From contig JANQFM010001073.1 of NCBI GenBank assembly GCA_028277865.1, positions 1 through 11,499 on the forward strand: a stretch of DNA of 11,499 nt, given 5' to 3'. The notes under the pieces were generated by a model that was not told the DNA's origin, ran no database searches, and saw only the letters and a program-made list of their open reading frames with translations. Shown here piece after piece: positions 5,513 to 11,438 of the stretch. Each line of letters begins with the position of its first letter. Position 1 is the first letter of the stretch. A program made the position numbers and the translations under genes. This DNA comes from Acidobacteriota bacterium (GTDB lineage Bacteria > Acidobacteriota > UBA6911 > RPQK01 > DATIPO01).

Positions 5513-7564
5513 ATGGCAACCCATAAGCAAGCAGGGATCTTTTTGGCAGTCGTGGCGCTGGCAGCTTGGGGGACCGCTCAGGCGGAAAGCAACAAGGGCA
5601 GCAAATTCGAGCTGCGCGACGTCTTCGAGATCGAATACGCTTCCGACCCGCAGATCTCTCCGGACGGCGGGACGGTGGTTTACGTGCGCAATTCGATGGA
5701 CATCATGTCCGACGGCACCCGGTCGCGTCTGTGGATCATACGCTCGGACGGATCGCTTCACCGCCCCCTGACATCTGGTCCGGGAAATTACCGCTCCCCA
5801 CGATGGTCTCCCGACGGCAAGCGGCTGATCTACATCGGCAGCCAAGACGATTCGAGCCAGATCCACCTGCGCTGGATGGATACCGGCCAGACGGCCCAAT
5901 TGACCCGCTTGGCAGAAGGTTCTCCCGGGGGGATCAGCTGGTCCCCGGACGGCAATTGGATTGCCTTTTCGATGTTCGTCCGCGAGTCGGGCAAGCCCTT
6001 TGTTCAAATGCCGTCCAAGCCCCAAGGTGCAAATTGGGCGGATCCTCCGACGGTGATCGAAAAGCTGCAGTACCGGGCCGACGGAGACGGCTACCTGGAG
6101 GACGGCTATTCTCATCTTTTCCTGGTGCCCGCCGGAGGAGGCACTGCACGCCAGCTGACAAGCGGCCCCTACAACCACGGCGGTTCGGTCTCCTGGTCGC
6201 CGGACAGCAGGTCCATCATCTTTTCGGCCAACCGCCACACCGATTGGGAATATGAGCCCAACAACTCGGAGGTCTACGAATTATCGGTGGCGGATGGGGC
6301 TCTCAAGGCCTTGACCAGCCGCAAAGGCCCGGACAGCAGCCCGCGGATTTCGCCGGACGGGAAGACGATCGCCTACCTGGGATTCGACGACCGCTACCAA
6401 GGCTTTCAGACCACTCTCCTCTATCTGATGGACCGCGACGGCGGCAACCCGCGAGTCCTGAGCGGCTCGCTGGACCGCAGCGTCTCGCAGCCCGTCTGGA
6501 AGGCGGACGGCCAAGGCCTTTTCTTCAGCTACAGCGACAAGGGCAATGGCAAAATCGGCTACGTGACGCTGGACGGCAATGTCCGGACGCTGACGGGGAA
6601 CGTGGGGGGCACCAGCTTGGGGCGCCCTTACTCCAGCGGGTCATATTCGGTGGCCTCCGACGGCCGCATCGCCTTTACCGAAACGCGCCCCGATCATCCC
6701 GCCGACGTGGCCGTCGCCGGCCCGGCCCGAGCGGGCAGCCGACGCATCACCACCTTGAATCAGGACCTGTTCGGCCACAAGGAGTTGGCCAAGGTGGAGG
6801 AGATCTGGTACGAGTCCTCTTACGACCAGCGCCAGATCCAGGGCTGGATCGCTTACCCGCCGGGATTCGATCCCGCCAAGAAGTATCCCCTCATCCTGGA
6901 GATACACGGAGGTCCTTTCGCCGACTACGGGGACCGCTTTGCGGCAGAGATTCAGCTTTACGCGGCGGCAGGCTACGTCACGCTTTACACCAATCCCCGC
7001 GGCAGCACCAGCTACGGGGAGGAGTTCGCCAACCTGATCCATCACAACTACCCCTCGCAGGACTACGACGACCTGATGTCGGGAGTCGATGCCGTGATCG
7101 CCCGCGGGTTTGTGGACGAAGACAACCTCTTCGTGACCGGCGGCAGCGGCGGTGGAGTCCTCTCCAGCTGGATTGTGGGTCATACCGGGCGCATTCGGGC
7201 CGCCGTGGTGGCCAAGCCGGTCATCAACTGGTACAGCTTCGTGCTGACCGCCGACGCCTACAGCTTCTTCGCCAAGTACTGGTTTTCCGACTTCCCTTGG
7301 AACGACCCCCAGCAATACCTCAAGCGCTCGCCCCTTTCCTACGTGGGAAATGTCACGACACCCACCATGCTGCTCACCGGCGAAGTGGACTACCGGACTC
7401 CCATGTCCGAGTCGGAGCAGTTTTACCAGGCTCTCAAGCTGCGCAAGATCGATACGGCGCTGGTGCGCATCCCGGGCGCTTCGCACTCGATCGCCCGGCG
7501 TCCCAGCCAGTTGATCGCCAAGGTGGCGCACATCTTGAAGTGGTTTGAGAGGTATCGGCAGTAA
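5513..7564 (+). CDS. Secreted S9 family peptidase (prolyl oligopeptidase type)
   Basis: This 683-aa serine peptidase belongs to the prolyl oligopeptidase / acylaminoacyl-peptidase family. Residues 1-24 form a Sec signal peptide (hydrophobic GIFLAVVALAAW, cleavage likely after AQA), so it acts outside the cytoplasmic membrane. About residues 30-410 form the beta-propeller that filters substrates, shown by repeated SPDG-type blades (ISPDGGTVVY, WSPDGKRLIY, WSPDGNWIAF, WSPDSRSIIF, ISPDGKTIAY). The C-terminal alpha/beta hydrolase domain carries the catalytic triad: Ser545 in GGSGGG, Asp626 in GEVDYRTP and His658 in GASHSIA. The oxyanion region is EIHGGPFADYG. The ATG at 5513 is chosen because the GAGGAGG ribosome binding site at 5501-5507 leaves 5 bases before it; the GTG at 5507 would overlap that site. 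Likely role: degradation of short peptides for nutrition. The gene looks complete and monocistronic. Confidence 0.96.
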   Translation: MATHKQAGIFLAVVALAAWGTAQAESNKGSKFELRDVFEIEYASDPQISPDGGTVVYVRNSMDIMSDGTRSRLWIIRSDGSLHRPLTSGPGNYRSPRWSPDGKRLIYIGSQDDSSQIHLRWMDTGQTAQLTRLAEGSPGGISWSPDGNWIAFSMFVRESGKPFVQMPSKPQGANWADPPTVIEKLQYRADGDGYLEDGYSHLFLVPAGGGTARQLTSGPYNHGGSVSWSPDSRSIIFSANRHTDWEYEPNNSEVYELSVADGALKALTSRKGPDSSPRISPDGKTIAYLGFDDRYQGFQTTLLYLMDRDGGNPRVLSGSLDRSVSQPVWKADGQGLFFSYSDKGNGKIGYVTLDGNVRTLTGNVGGTSLGRPYSSGSYSVASDGRIAFTETRPDHPADVAVAGPARAGSRRITTLNQDLFGHKELAKVEEIWYESSYDQRQIQGWIAYPPGFDPAKKYPLILEIHGGPFADYGDRFAAEIQLYAAAGYVTLYTNPRGSTSYGEEFANLIHHNYPSQDYDDLMSGVDAVIARGFVDEDNLFVTGGSGGGVLSSWIVGHTGRIRAAVVAKPVINWYSFVLTADAYSFFAKYWFSDFPWNDPQQYLKRSPLSYVGNVTTPTMLLTGEVDYRTPMSESEQFYQALKLRKIDTALVRIPGASHSIARRPSQLIAKVAHILKWFERYRQ

Positions 7565-7570
7565 GAAGGG

Positions 7571-7651
7571 TTCACGCAGAGGCGCAGCAGCGCAGAGAGA
7601 AGGGGGGAGAGGGAACCCGGAGTTTCACGCAAAGCCGCAAAGGGCGCAAAG
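7571..7651. repeat. Two related short repeat units (CACGCA-type)
   Basis: Two related units follow the peptidase stop. One at 7571-7597 reads TTCACGCAGAGGCGCAGCAG and onward; the other at 7623-7651 reads TTTCACGCAAAGCCGCAAAG and onward. Both start with TTCACGCA and consist of GC(A)AAG/GCAGAG steps of about 9 bases. Similar CACGCAAAGGCGCAAAG strings occur between genes in many unrelated environmental bacteria, as I recall; their origin is unclear. They lie in the 288-base gap 7565-7852, which otherwise contains only a possible gene scrap. Confidence 0.7.
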
Positions 7652-7686
7652 ACCGGTTGGCACTGGTCCGTCTGCACAAGACACCA

Positions 7687-7796
7687 TCAATTTCCAAGAG
7701 AGACTTAATTTCTTGTTCTATGGCAAGCTAGGCAAAGAGCTATTAGAGAACAATTTCTTGCGAGGCTTCCATGCGGGGATTGCTATCCCACTCTGA
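7687..7796 (+). pseudogene. Possible gene scrap without a start
   Basis: In one plus-strand frame these bases read as protein-like text (INFQERLNFLFYGKLGKELL) ending in a TGA at 7794. The frame is open back through the repeat units but has no ribosome binding site or start inside the protein-like part. It is more A/T-rich than the peptidase gene, like the orphan gene that follows. It may be the remnant of a gene brought in with that neighbour; chance is not excluded. Confidence 0.25.
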
Positions 7797-7852
7797 GGTT
7801 GGTGAGTTGCTTGTTTTCTAGAATGGAAAGCAACAGCTAAGGAGGTTAGTCC

Positions 7853-8305
7853 ATGCCTGAGTTTCCTAATCTCTGGGAATTCTCTGATACCCAAAAACTC
7901 CGTGAGTTCATTCGATGGGTGAAACAGCTCCTCGCAGAACTCGTTGATACGGGGACATCCCCGACAGGCGTTCCTCTTTTTGCGGAGGAACTTCGAGAAC
8001 CGATGCGCGCCGCCTGGTCCGAGGCAGTGCCGGAGTTTGACCGGCTTGCGGAATTTGTTGTTACGTTACCTGACCGGGCAAGTCATGATCATGGTCTCTT
8101 GGGAGCCCAGCTAAATTTCAAACTCGCTACGGTTCACCGACTTTCAGGACTATTCCAGAGATTCGGCACAAAGAAAATTCTTCGTCTGCTGCTAGGTGCT
8201 GTTGACACTCTGCTGGGTAGCATCTTAAGTGCATTGCCGGGCGGAAGCGCTGCGAGCGAGATTAAGGATGCGATCAAGGACGCAATAAACGATGAAAGAG
8301 AATAG
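7853..8305 (+). CDS. Orphan protein of unknown function, A+T-rich gene
   Basis: I do not recognise this 150-aa protein. The start is firm: AAGGAGG at 7839-7845 is followed after 7 bases by ATG. The N terminus is helical and aromatic (LWEFSDTQKLREFIRWVKQL), and the middle is acidic. The C-terminal 50 residues form a likely amphipathic or membrane-associated helix pair (KKILRLLLGAVDTLLGSILS, then EIKDAIKDAINDE). That C-terminal pattern reminds me of small proteins encoded beside defence or effector genes, but I cannot name a family. No signal peptide. The gene is visibly richer in A+T (about 43% G+C in a sampled line) than the peptidase gene, suggesting recent arrival. A TAGAAT at 7819-7824 could be a -10 element, without a good -35. 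Confidence 0.7.
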   Translation: MPEFPNLWEFSDTQKLREFIRWVKQLLAELVDTGTSPTGVPLFAEELREPMRAAWSEAVPEFDRLAEFVVTLPDRASHDHGLLGAQLNFKLATVHRLSGLFQRFGTKKILRLLLGAVDTLLGSILSALPGGSAASEIKDAIKDAINDERE

Positions 8306-8337
8306 CGAGGATCAGGAGATGGGTTCCTACACGTCAC

Positions 8338-8355
8338 CACCCTAGAAGAAGGGTG
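8338..8355 (+). other. Small stem-loop after the orphan gene
   Basis: CACCCT and AGGGTG pair perfectly across a 6-base loop, 33 bases after the stop of the orphan gene. A second stem-loop (GGCTTCC TTACC GGAAGCT) lies at about 8388-8406. Neither is followed by a T tract, so intrinsic termination is doubtful. The remaining bases of the 8306-8481 gap show nothing else. Confidence 0.35.
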
Positions 8356-8481
8356 CTGCAAAGATAAAAAGGTAGCTTGATCCCAGAAGGCTTCCTTACC
8401 GGAAGCTCTGATTCCCGCTGTGCATCGGGTCGAATCCCCCATTGAACCCGAACCCCCGCAAGTGCTAGCGTTCCCCGCACG

Positions 8482-9138
8482 ATGGAGAACAAACTGGCCG
8501 CCTACCTGACCAAGCGCCTGCAGGGAGTCCCGTTGGCCGACATTGAGGCCCGCGCCGGAGTCCCGATCAGCGTCACCAGCCGCATGAAGCACGGATCCCC
8601 TCCCAGCTTCACCACCCTCTTCCGCCTTAGCTGGTACATGGGAGGCTCGCTGGCCCGCCTCTGCCGGCTGGCCGGATTCGACGACCTGGCCCAGATGGCC
8701 CGCGACATGTTCGGCGCTGGCCAGGCAGAGTCGTCACGCTCCGCCAAGTCGGCCCAACTGCACCGCCGACTGGAGCAGCTGATCAACCGAGGCCTGGAGC
8801 GCCGCGTCGAGGACGCCTTCAAGAGCATCGAATCGGCCTGGGAAGTGCTGCGCCCCTCTTTCGAGGCCCTGGCCCAGTCGCTGGACGCCAAATCCGCCGT
8901 CCTGGCCGCCTACCGCGAAGGGCGCGATCCGGACGTCTACTTTTTCTGGAAATGCAACGAGTCCCAGGCGCGGGTGGTTGTGGGGGAGCGCAAGGCGTCC
9001 GGGTGGAAGGCGTTCGAGTACTCGGAAGAGGATTCGGTGCTGGCTCTCTACGTGCGGGAGCCGGGAAAGAGGTTCACCGGTCGGGTCGGAGAAACGCTCT
9101 CGTCCTGGGCGGCTGGCATGAAAAGCATCACTGGCTGA
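8482..9138 (+). CDS. Two-domain protein with N-terminal helix-turn-helix
   Basis: This 218-aa protein starts with a likely XRE-like helix-turn-helix over residues 1-60: VPLADIEARAGVPISVTSRM would be the DNA-contacting helices, followed by PPSFTTLFRLSWYMG as the supporting helices. A Ser/Arg/Gln-rich helical linker (about 75-130) leads to a C-terminal domain (FFWKCNESQARVVVGERK, then WKAFEYSEEDSVLALYVRE) that I do not recognise; it looks like a small alpha/beta sensor or interaction domain. The ATG at 8482 has no ribosome binding site in front of it but is needed to keep the helix-turn-helix complete; a downstream methionine at residue 35 would destroy it. A role as a DNA-binding regulator is inferred from the N-terminal domain only. 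No divergent partner gene is apparent. Confidence 0.72.
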   Translation: MENKLAAYLTKRLQGVPLADIEARAGVPISVTSRMKHGSPPSFTTLFRLSWYMGGSLARLCRLAGFDDLAQMARDMFGAGQAESSRSAKSAQLHRRLEQLINRGLERRVEDAFKSIESAWEVLRPSFEALAQSLDAKSAVLAAYREGRDPDVYFFWKCNESQARVVVGERKASGWKAFEYSEEDSVLALYVREPGKRFTGRVGETLSSWAAGMKSITG

Positions 9139-9181
9139 CCCGAAACTTCGGACTCCCCTTTTGTAAACGGTAGCAGCACCC

Positions 9182-9286
9182 GGGAGCGCACGCATCTTGC
9201 GGGCTTCTGGGTTCTGGGATTCCCAGTCTTAGCAGCCGACCAAATCCAGACCAGACTCCAGATGCCTGCAAGATGCAGGCGCTCCC
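9182..9286. repeat. MITE-like element with imperfect terminal inverted repeats
   Basis: The left arm 9182-9200 (GGGAGCGCACGCATCTTGC) and right arm 9268-9286 (GCAAGATGCAGGCGCTCCC) are inverted copies matching at 17 of 19 positions. Inside, GCCTGC AAGAT GCAGGC at 9264-9280 is a perfect stem-loop, and CTGGGA T TCCCAG near 9215-9228 is a near-perfect palindrome. It has no coding capacity. Similar GGGAGCGC...GCATCTTGC elements are, as I recall, scattered between genes in some environmental genomes. It abuts the broken 3' end of the gene at 9308-9928. Confidence 0.65.
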
Positions 9287-9307
9287 AGTTTGCCACGACA
9301 GCAAGAG

Positions 9308-9928
9308 CTAATCGCCCTCTCCAGGGCAAGGCGGGATACAAGGCCTTGGAGTGCAGCAGCTTCTTGACCCAGCCTTAAGGGCCGCGTCGATCGCAGAGAT
9401 CAGGCTCTCGTCTATGCACATCGGCTGCTCCGAAGGAGGACATTGGGCTGGGATTGAAAACTTCACTTTGCCGCGCTCATAACCCCCCGCTAGCGTGCTT
9501 CCAACTCTTCGACGAGTTCTAAGTGCCAGGCCCTCAACAGGCGCTCTGAACTGCTGCCAGTAGATTTTGAATTGAGCCGCATTGGAATAGCAGCCCACCG
9601 AGCCAAAGTAGTTGTTTTTTGCAAGAGCTGCGAGGCAAAGGACGGCAACGGCAAAGGCTACCCGGTCGTGTTCCTCTGATCCGAGGTTCCAAGTCGGTTC
9701 ACGATCGGCGATACAGACGAGAGTGCAATGATCCACAGACTGATCTTCGAGATCGACGTAGCTCTTTAGAATTCGGGTCAGAGCCGGAGCAAGATCTTTT
9801 AGGAGCTCATCCACTTGGTTCTCAAGCGGGTGAACGGGGACAAAGCGGACATCATCGAATAGCACTGGTGATTTCAGCTTCAGCCAAGGCAAGAAGGCAA
9901 TCTGAGAGATCGCTTCAAGCGCAGGCAA
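9308..9928 (-). pseudogene. Unknown protein, probably truncated at its C-terminal end
   Basis: The frame encodes 206 residues opening with a TTG right after an in-frame TGA and without a ribosome binding site. Residues 10 to about 184 read like a genuine folded protein (IAFLPWLKLKSPVLFDDVRF, then VCIADREPTWNLGSEEHDRV, then GLALRTRRRVGSTLAGGYER). The last 20 residues switch to a Cys/Pro-rich text (SRSCCTPRPCIPPCPGE) unlike the rest and run into the flank of an inverted-repeat element. The natural protein was therefore probably longer at its C terminus. It resembles a family of hypothetical proteins with an FLPWL start, possibly linked to HEPN-type domains, but I cannot name it. It sits 18 bases downstream of vapC in the same direction. 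It could still be expressed as a short protein. Confidence 0.5.
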
Positions 9929-9946
9929 TCACAGCCCTGGAAGGAG

Positions 9947-10351
9947 TTACAGCGCTTCTCCCGCCGATGTCCGCAGCACTGAAAAGTGCCTGTGGTCGAG
10001 AGTGAAGATGTGGCGCATCCCTTCCCGCTCCGCAAGATGCATCAAGCAGGCATCGGCAAAGTCGAGATGTTGGTCGTGAAAACGGTCGAGAATCGCCTGG
10101 ACAGGCCGGACATCACCGGCGGAGAGTGGAAGGATTTCCAGGCGCCCCTGGTCGATTTCCGAAAGAAGGGTCGCGACTCCGTCCCGGCTGGGGCGAAGAA
10201 GATAGGCAGCCTCGGTGATGACGGGCCAGCAAGTGGAAAGCGTTTCAGGGAATTCTTTGGCCTGCTCGACGCAGCGCATGTGGTGCTGCTCCCTTTCGTA
10301 GAGCAAGGCCACCAGGGGACCCGTGTCAACCAGAACCGGCTTCGTGATCAC
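9947..10351 (-). CDS. vapC: VapC-like PIN domain ribonuclease toxin
   Basis: This 134-aa PIN domain protein is the toxin of a type II pair; VapC toxins cleave specific RNAs, often tRNAs, using a metal bound by clustered acidic residues. The expected carboxylates are present: Asp9 in VLVDTGPLVALL, Glu47 in VITEAAYLL, Asp97 and Asp100 in LDFADACLM, and Asp119 in FTLDHRHF. I chose the GTG at 10351 because a GGAGGGG ribosome binding site precedes it by 8 bases and because it puts the first beta strand (KPVLVDTG) at the N terminus. An upstream open start at 10429 would add 26 unlikely residues. The gene overlaps the antitoxin gene by 26 bases, typical for this arrangement. The toxin appears intact. 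Confidence 0.9.
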   Translation of the reverse strand: MITKPVLVDTGPLVALLYEREQHHMRCVEQAKEFPETLSTCWPVITEAAYLLRPSRDGVATLLSEIDQGRLEILPLSAGDVRPVQAILDRFHDQHLDFADACLMHLAEREGMRHIFTLDHRHFSVLRTSAGEAL

Positions 10352-10613
10352 GCCCGAACCCCTCCATGTGCTGCGGATTGGTGGAGAGGTCGCGGGGCAG
10401 CCCGTCCTTGATGACGCCGATTGCCCCATCCTCCATCATCACGTCATAGAACGAGCGTCCGCTGGCAGAGAGCTGGCCGCCGTTTCGCGGTCGGTAGGCG
10501 GACAAGGCTTCCGAGAAAACCTCTTCCCAGGATTGCCCGGAGCGGTCGGCGAGGTCCGCAAGCCGCTGCTGCTGCTCGGAAGTCAGCTCAATCGCTTTCG
10601 GGTTGATCCCCAT
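10326..10613 (-). CDS. Ribbon-helix-helix antitoxin partner of the PIN toxin
   Basis: This 95-aa protein is the likely antitoxin. The N-terminal half (INPKAIELTSEQQQRLADLA and on to EEVFSEALSAYR) fits a CopG/ribbon-helix-helix DNA-binding unit that would also autoregulate the operon. The C-terminal half carries the pattern SFYDVMMEDGAIGVIKDG followed by PRDLSTNPQHMEGFGR, which I know from antitoxins paired with PIN toxins and which would wrap the toxin. The ATG at 10613 is chosen by family length but has no good ribosome binding site. The frame stays open upstream to a GTG at 10763 that overlaps the stop of a 31-codon ORF, so a 145-aa form is possible. It overlaps vapC by 26 bases. Confidence 0.82.
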   Translation of the reverse strand: MGINPKAIELTSEQQQRLADLADRSGQSWEEVFSEALSAYRPRNGGQLSASGRSFYDVMMEDGAIGVIKDGLPRDLSTNPQHMEGFGRDHEAGSG

Positions 10614-10759
10614 AGTGAAAAGTCTACCATGACGAGAGGCCACCCGAAAGACCTCCACCGACTCATCCCGCAGATCCCGGAACGCCGCCCAGACGTCCGC
10701 CGGCAGGATGATCTTGGTCCCCTTGGCCACCTTCACCGGACCCTTCCCACACCGAACCT

Positions 10760-10855
10760 TCACCTGCCGCAAACGTCCCCCGGAACCGGCTTCCACCCTG
10801 GAACCGGCAGCTCCGCCTTGGCAGGCAGCGCATATGCAGAACAAACCTCACCCAT
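10760..10855 (-). CDS. 31-codon ORF with strong ribosome binding site upstream of the antitoxin
   Basis: An AAGGAGG sits 8 bases before the ATG at 10855 and the frame ends in a TGA at 10760-10762. The peptide (MGEVCSAYALPAKAELPVPG and eleven more) has no recognisable domain. Its stop overlaps a GTG at 10763-10761 as GTGA, in the frame that runs on into the antitoxin. It could be a leader peptide, the start of an antitoxin reading frame broken by a repeat, or a fortuitous ORF. The second half derives from a direct repeat of GGAACCGG. Confidence 0.3.
   Translation of the reverse strand: MGEVCSAYALPAKAELPVPGWKPVPGDVCGR
10782..10807. repeat. GGAACCGG direct repeat, period 18
   Basis: GGAACCGG occurs at 10782-10789 and again at 10800-10807, separated by CTTCCACCCT. 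On the minus strand this reads as CCGGTTCC AGGGTGGAAG CCGGTTCC. The pattern resembles GGAAGCCGGTTCC-type dispersed repeats and lies inside the 31-codon ORF upstream of the antitoxin. Confidence 0.55.
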
Positions 10856-10875
10856 GACAAATCCTCCTTGGGGAA

Positions 10876-10946
10876 AGGCTGTAGGCTTGAGGCTGTAGAC
10901 TGTAGACCGGAATCCAGAGAGGTTTCCCCCTCCAGACCTACAGCCT
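10876..10946. repeat. GGCTGTAGGCT-type repeat with inverted arms
   Basis: The left arm AGGCTGTAGGCTTGAGG (10876-10892) and right arm CCTCCAGACCTACAGCCT (10929-10946) are imperfect inverted copies. The left side also repeats GGCTGTAG and CTGTAGAC in tandem. It would fold into a hairpin in the RNA leading to the 31-codon ORF and antitoxin. GGCTGTAG/AGGCTTGAGG strings of this kind are, as I recall, short dispersed repeats. Confidence 0.55.
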
Positions 10947-10952
10947 GATTCG

Positions 10953-11176
10953 TTATAGCCTTCGCCGAATCGGAACGAGCGCCTCGCTGATGCGCCGATA
11001 GACCGCGATAAGCAGCTCTCCGGATTCATCGTCCGACTCGCAGCCGGCCTGGATCGCCGCATGCAGGGCGATCACCGAGTCCTCGATCTCGGTCCACTCG
11101 TCCAGGCTCAGGACGATCTGTTGGGGTGATTCAGGGACGGATTCTGGGCTAGCCCGCTAGTATTCTGGTCTGTCAT
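10953..11176 (-). pseudogene. Small gene with apparent one-base frameshift
   Basis: From the ATG at 11176, led by AAGGAGG 7 bases upstream, the frame gives MTDQNTSGLAQNP and then hits a TGA after 22 codons. The neighbouring frame continues from the same point as SVPESPQQIVLSLDEWTEIE and onward with good protein character to a TAA at 10953-10955 (acidic, helical, ending in RRISEALVPIRRRL). One base missing near 11140 (within AATCCGTCCCTG) would join them into a 74-aa protein. An alternative start at 11216, also with a good AAAGGAG site, is in the frame of the body but meets a TAG after 19 codons. I do not recognise the family. Confidence 0.5.
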
Positions 11177-11216
11177 GCTCAGTCCTCCTTGTAAGGGCTG
11201 TCGTATAATCCGCCAT

Positions 11217-11302
11217 GTCAGGACTCCTTTCGTTGTGGGGCCTCGACCCCGTTAAAATTTGGCAGACAATTATTCGGTACTGCGCTGACGAGGGGTCCTG
11301 AC
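11217..11302. repeat. Imperfect inverted repeat around a small hairpin
   Basis: GTCAGGACTCC at 11217-11227 and GGGGTCCTGAC at 11292-11302 are inverted copies differing at one base. Between them GGGG CCTCGA CCCC (11237-11250) forms a short hairpin. It has no coding capacity and lies between the broken small gene and the recG promoter. It could be a structured RNA, an operator or a small element remnant. Confidence 0.35.
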
Positions 11303-11354
11303 CTTCTCATCCCTATCTTTGCGTGAGATCTTCCGGCTCTTATTCGCAGGGGGA

Positions 11355-11383
11355 TTGACAGGCGGCTTTGATACGCCCATAAT
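11355..11383 (+). promoter_or_regulatory. Sigma70-type promoter for recG
   Basis: TTGACA at 11355-11360 matches the -35 consensus exactly. A 17-base spacer leads to CATAAT at 11378-11383, one base from the -10 consensus. Transcription would begin near 11390, leaving about 50 bases of untranslated leader before the recG start. No other promoter in the window is as good. Confidence 0.75.
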
Positions 11384-11438
11384 TAGGGAACAAAAGGTGA
11401 AATAATGGCCCACGGCTACACTTCAAACGGAGCCGAAG

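Noticed and set aside
5237..6238. Methyltransferase frame stays open far upstream, giving a 717-aa reading
   Set aside because: Most of the extra part is antisense to the clearly real S9 peptidase and lacks protein character. Only the part near 5090-5290 is retained as a possible extension.
8338..8406. Two stem-loops as intrinsic terminators of the orphan gene
   Set aside because: No T tract follows either stem; kept only as a low-confidence structure.
8421..8450. GGGTCGAATCC resembling a tRNA T-loop
   Set aside because: No matching acceptor stem, anticodon arm or D arm could be placed around it.
11204..11209. TATAAT on the plus strand
   Set aside because: No -35 element at a suitable distance. 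The promoter at 11355-11383 is a far better candidate for recG.
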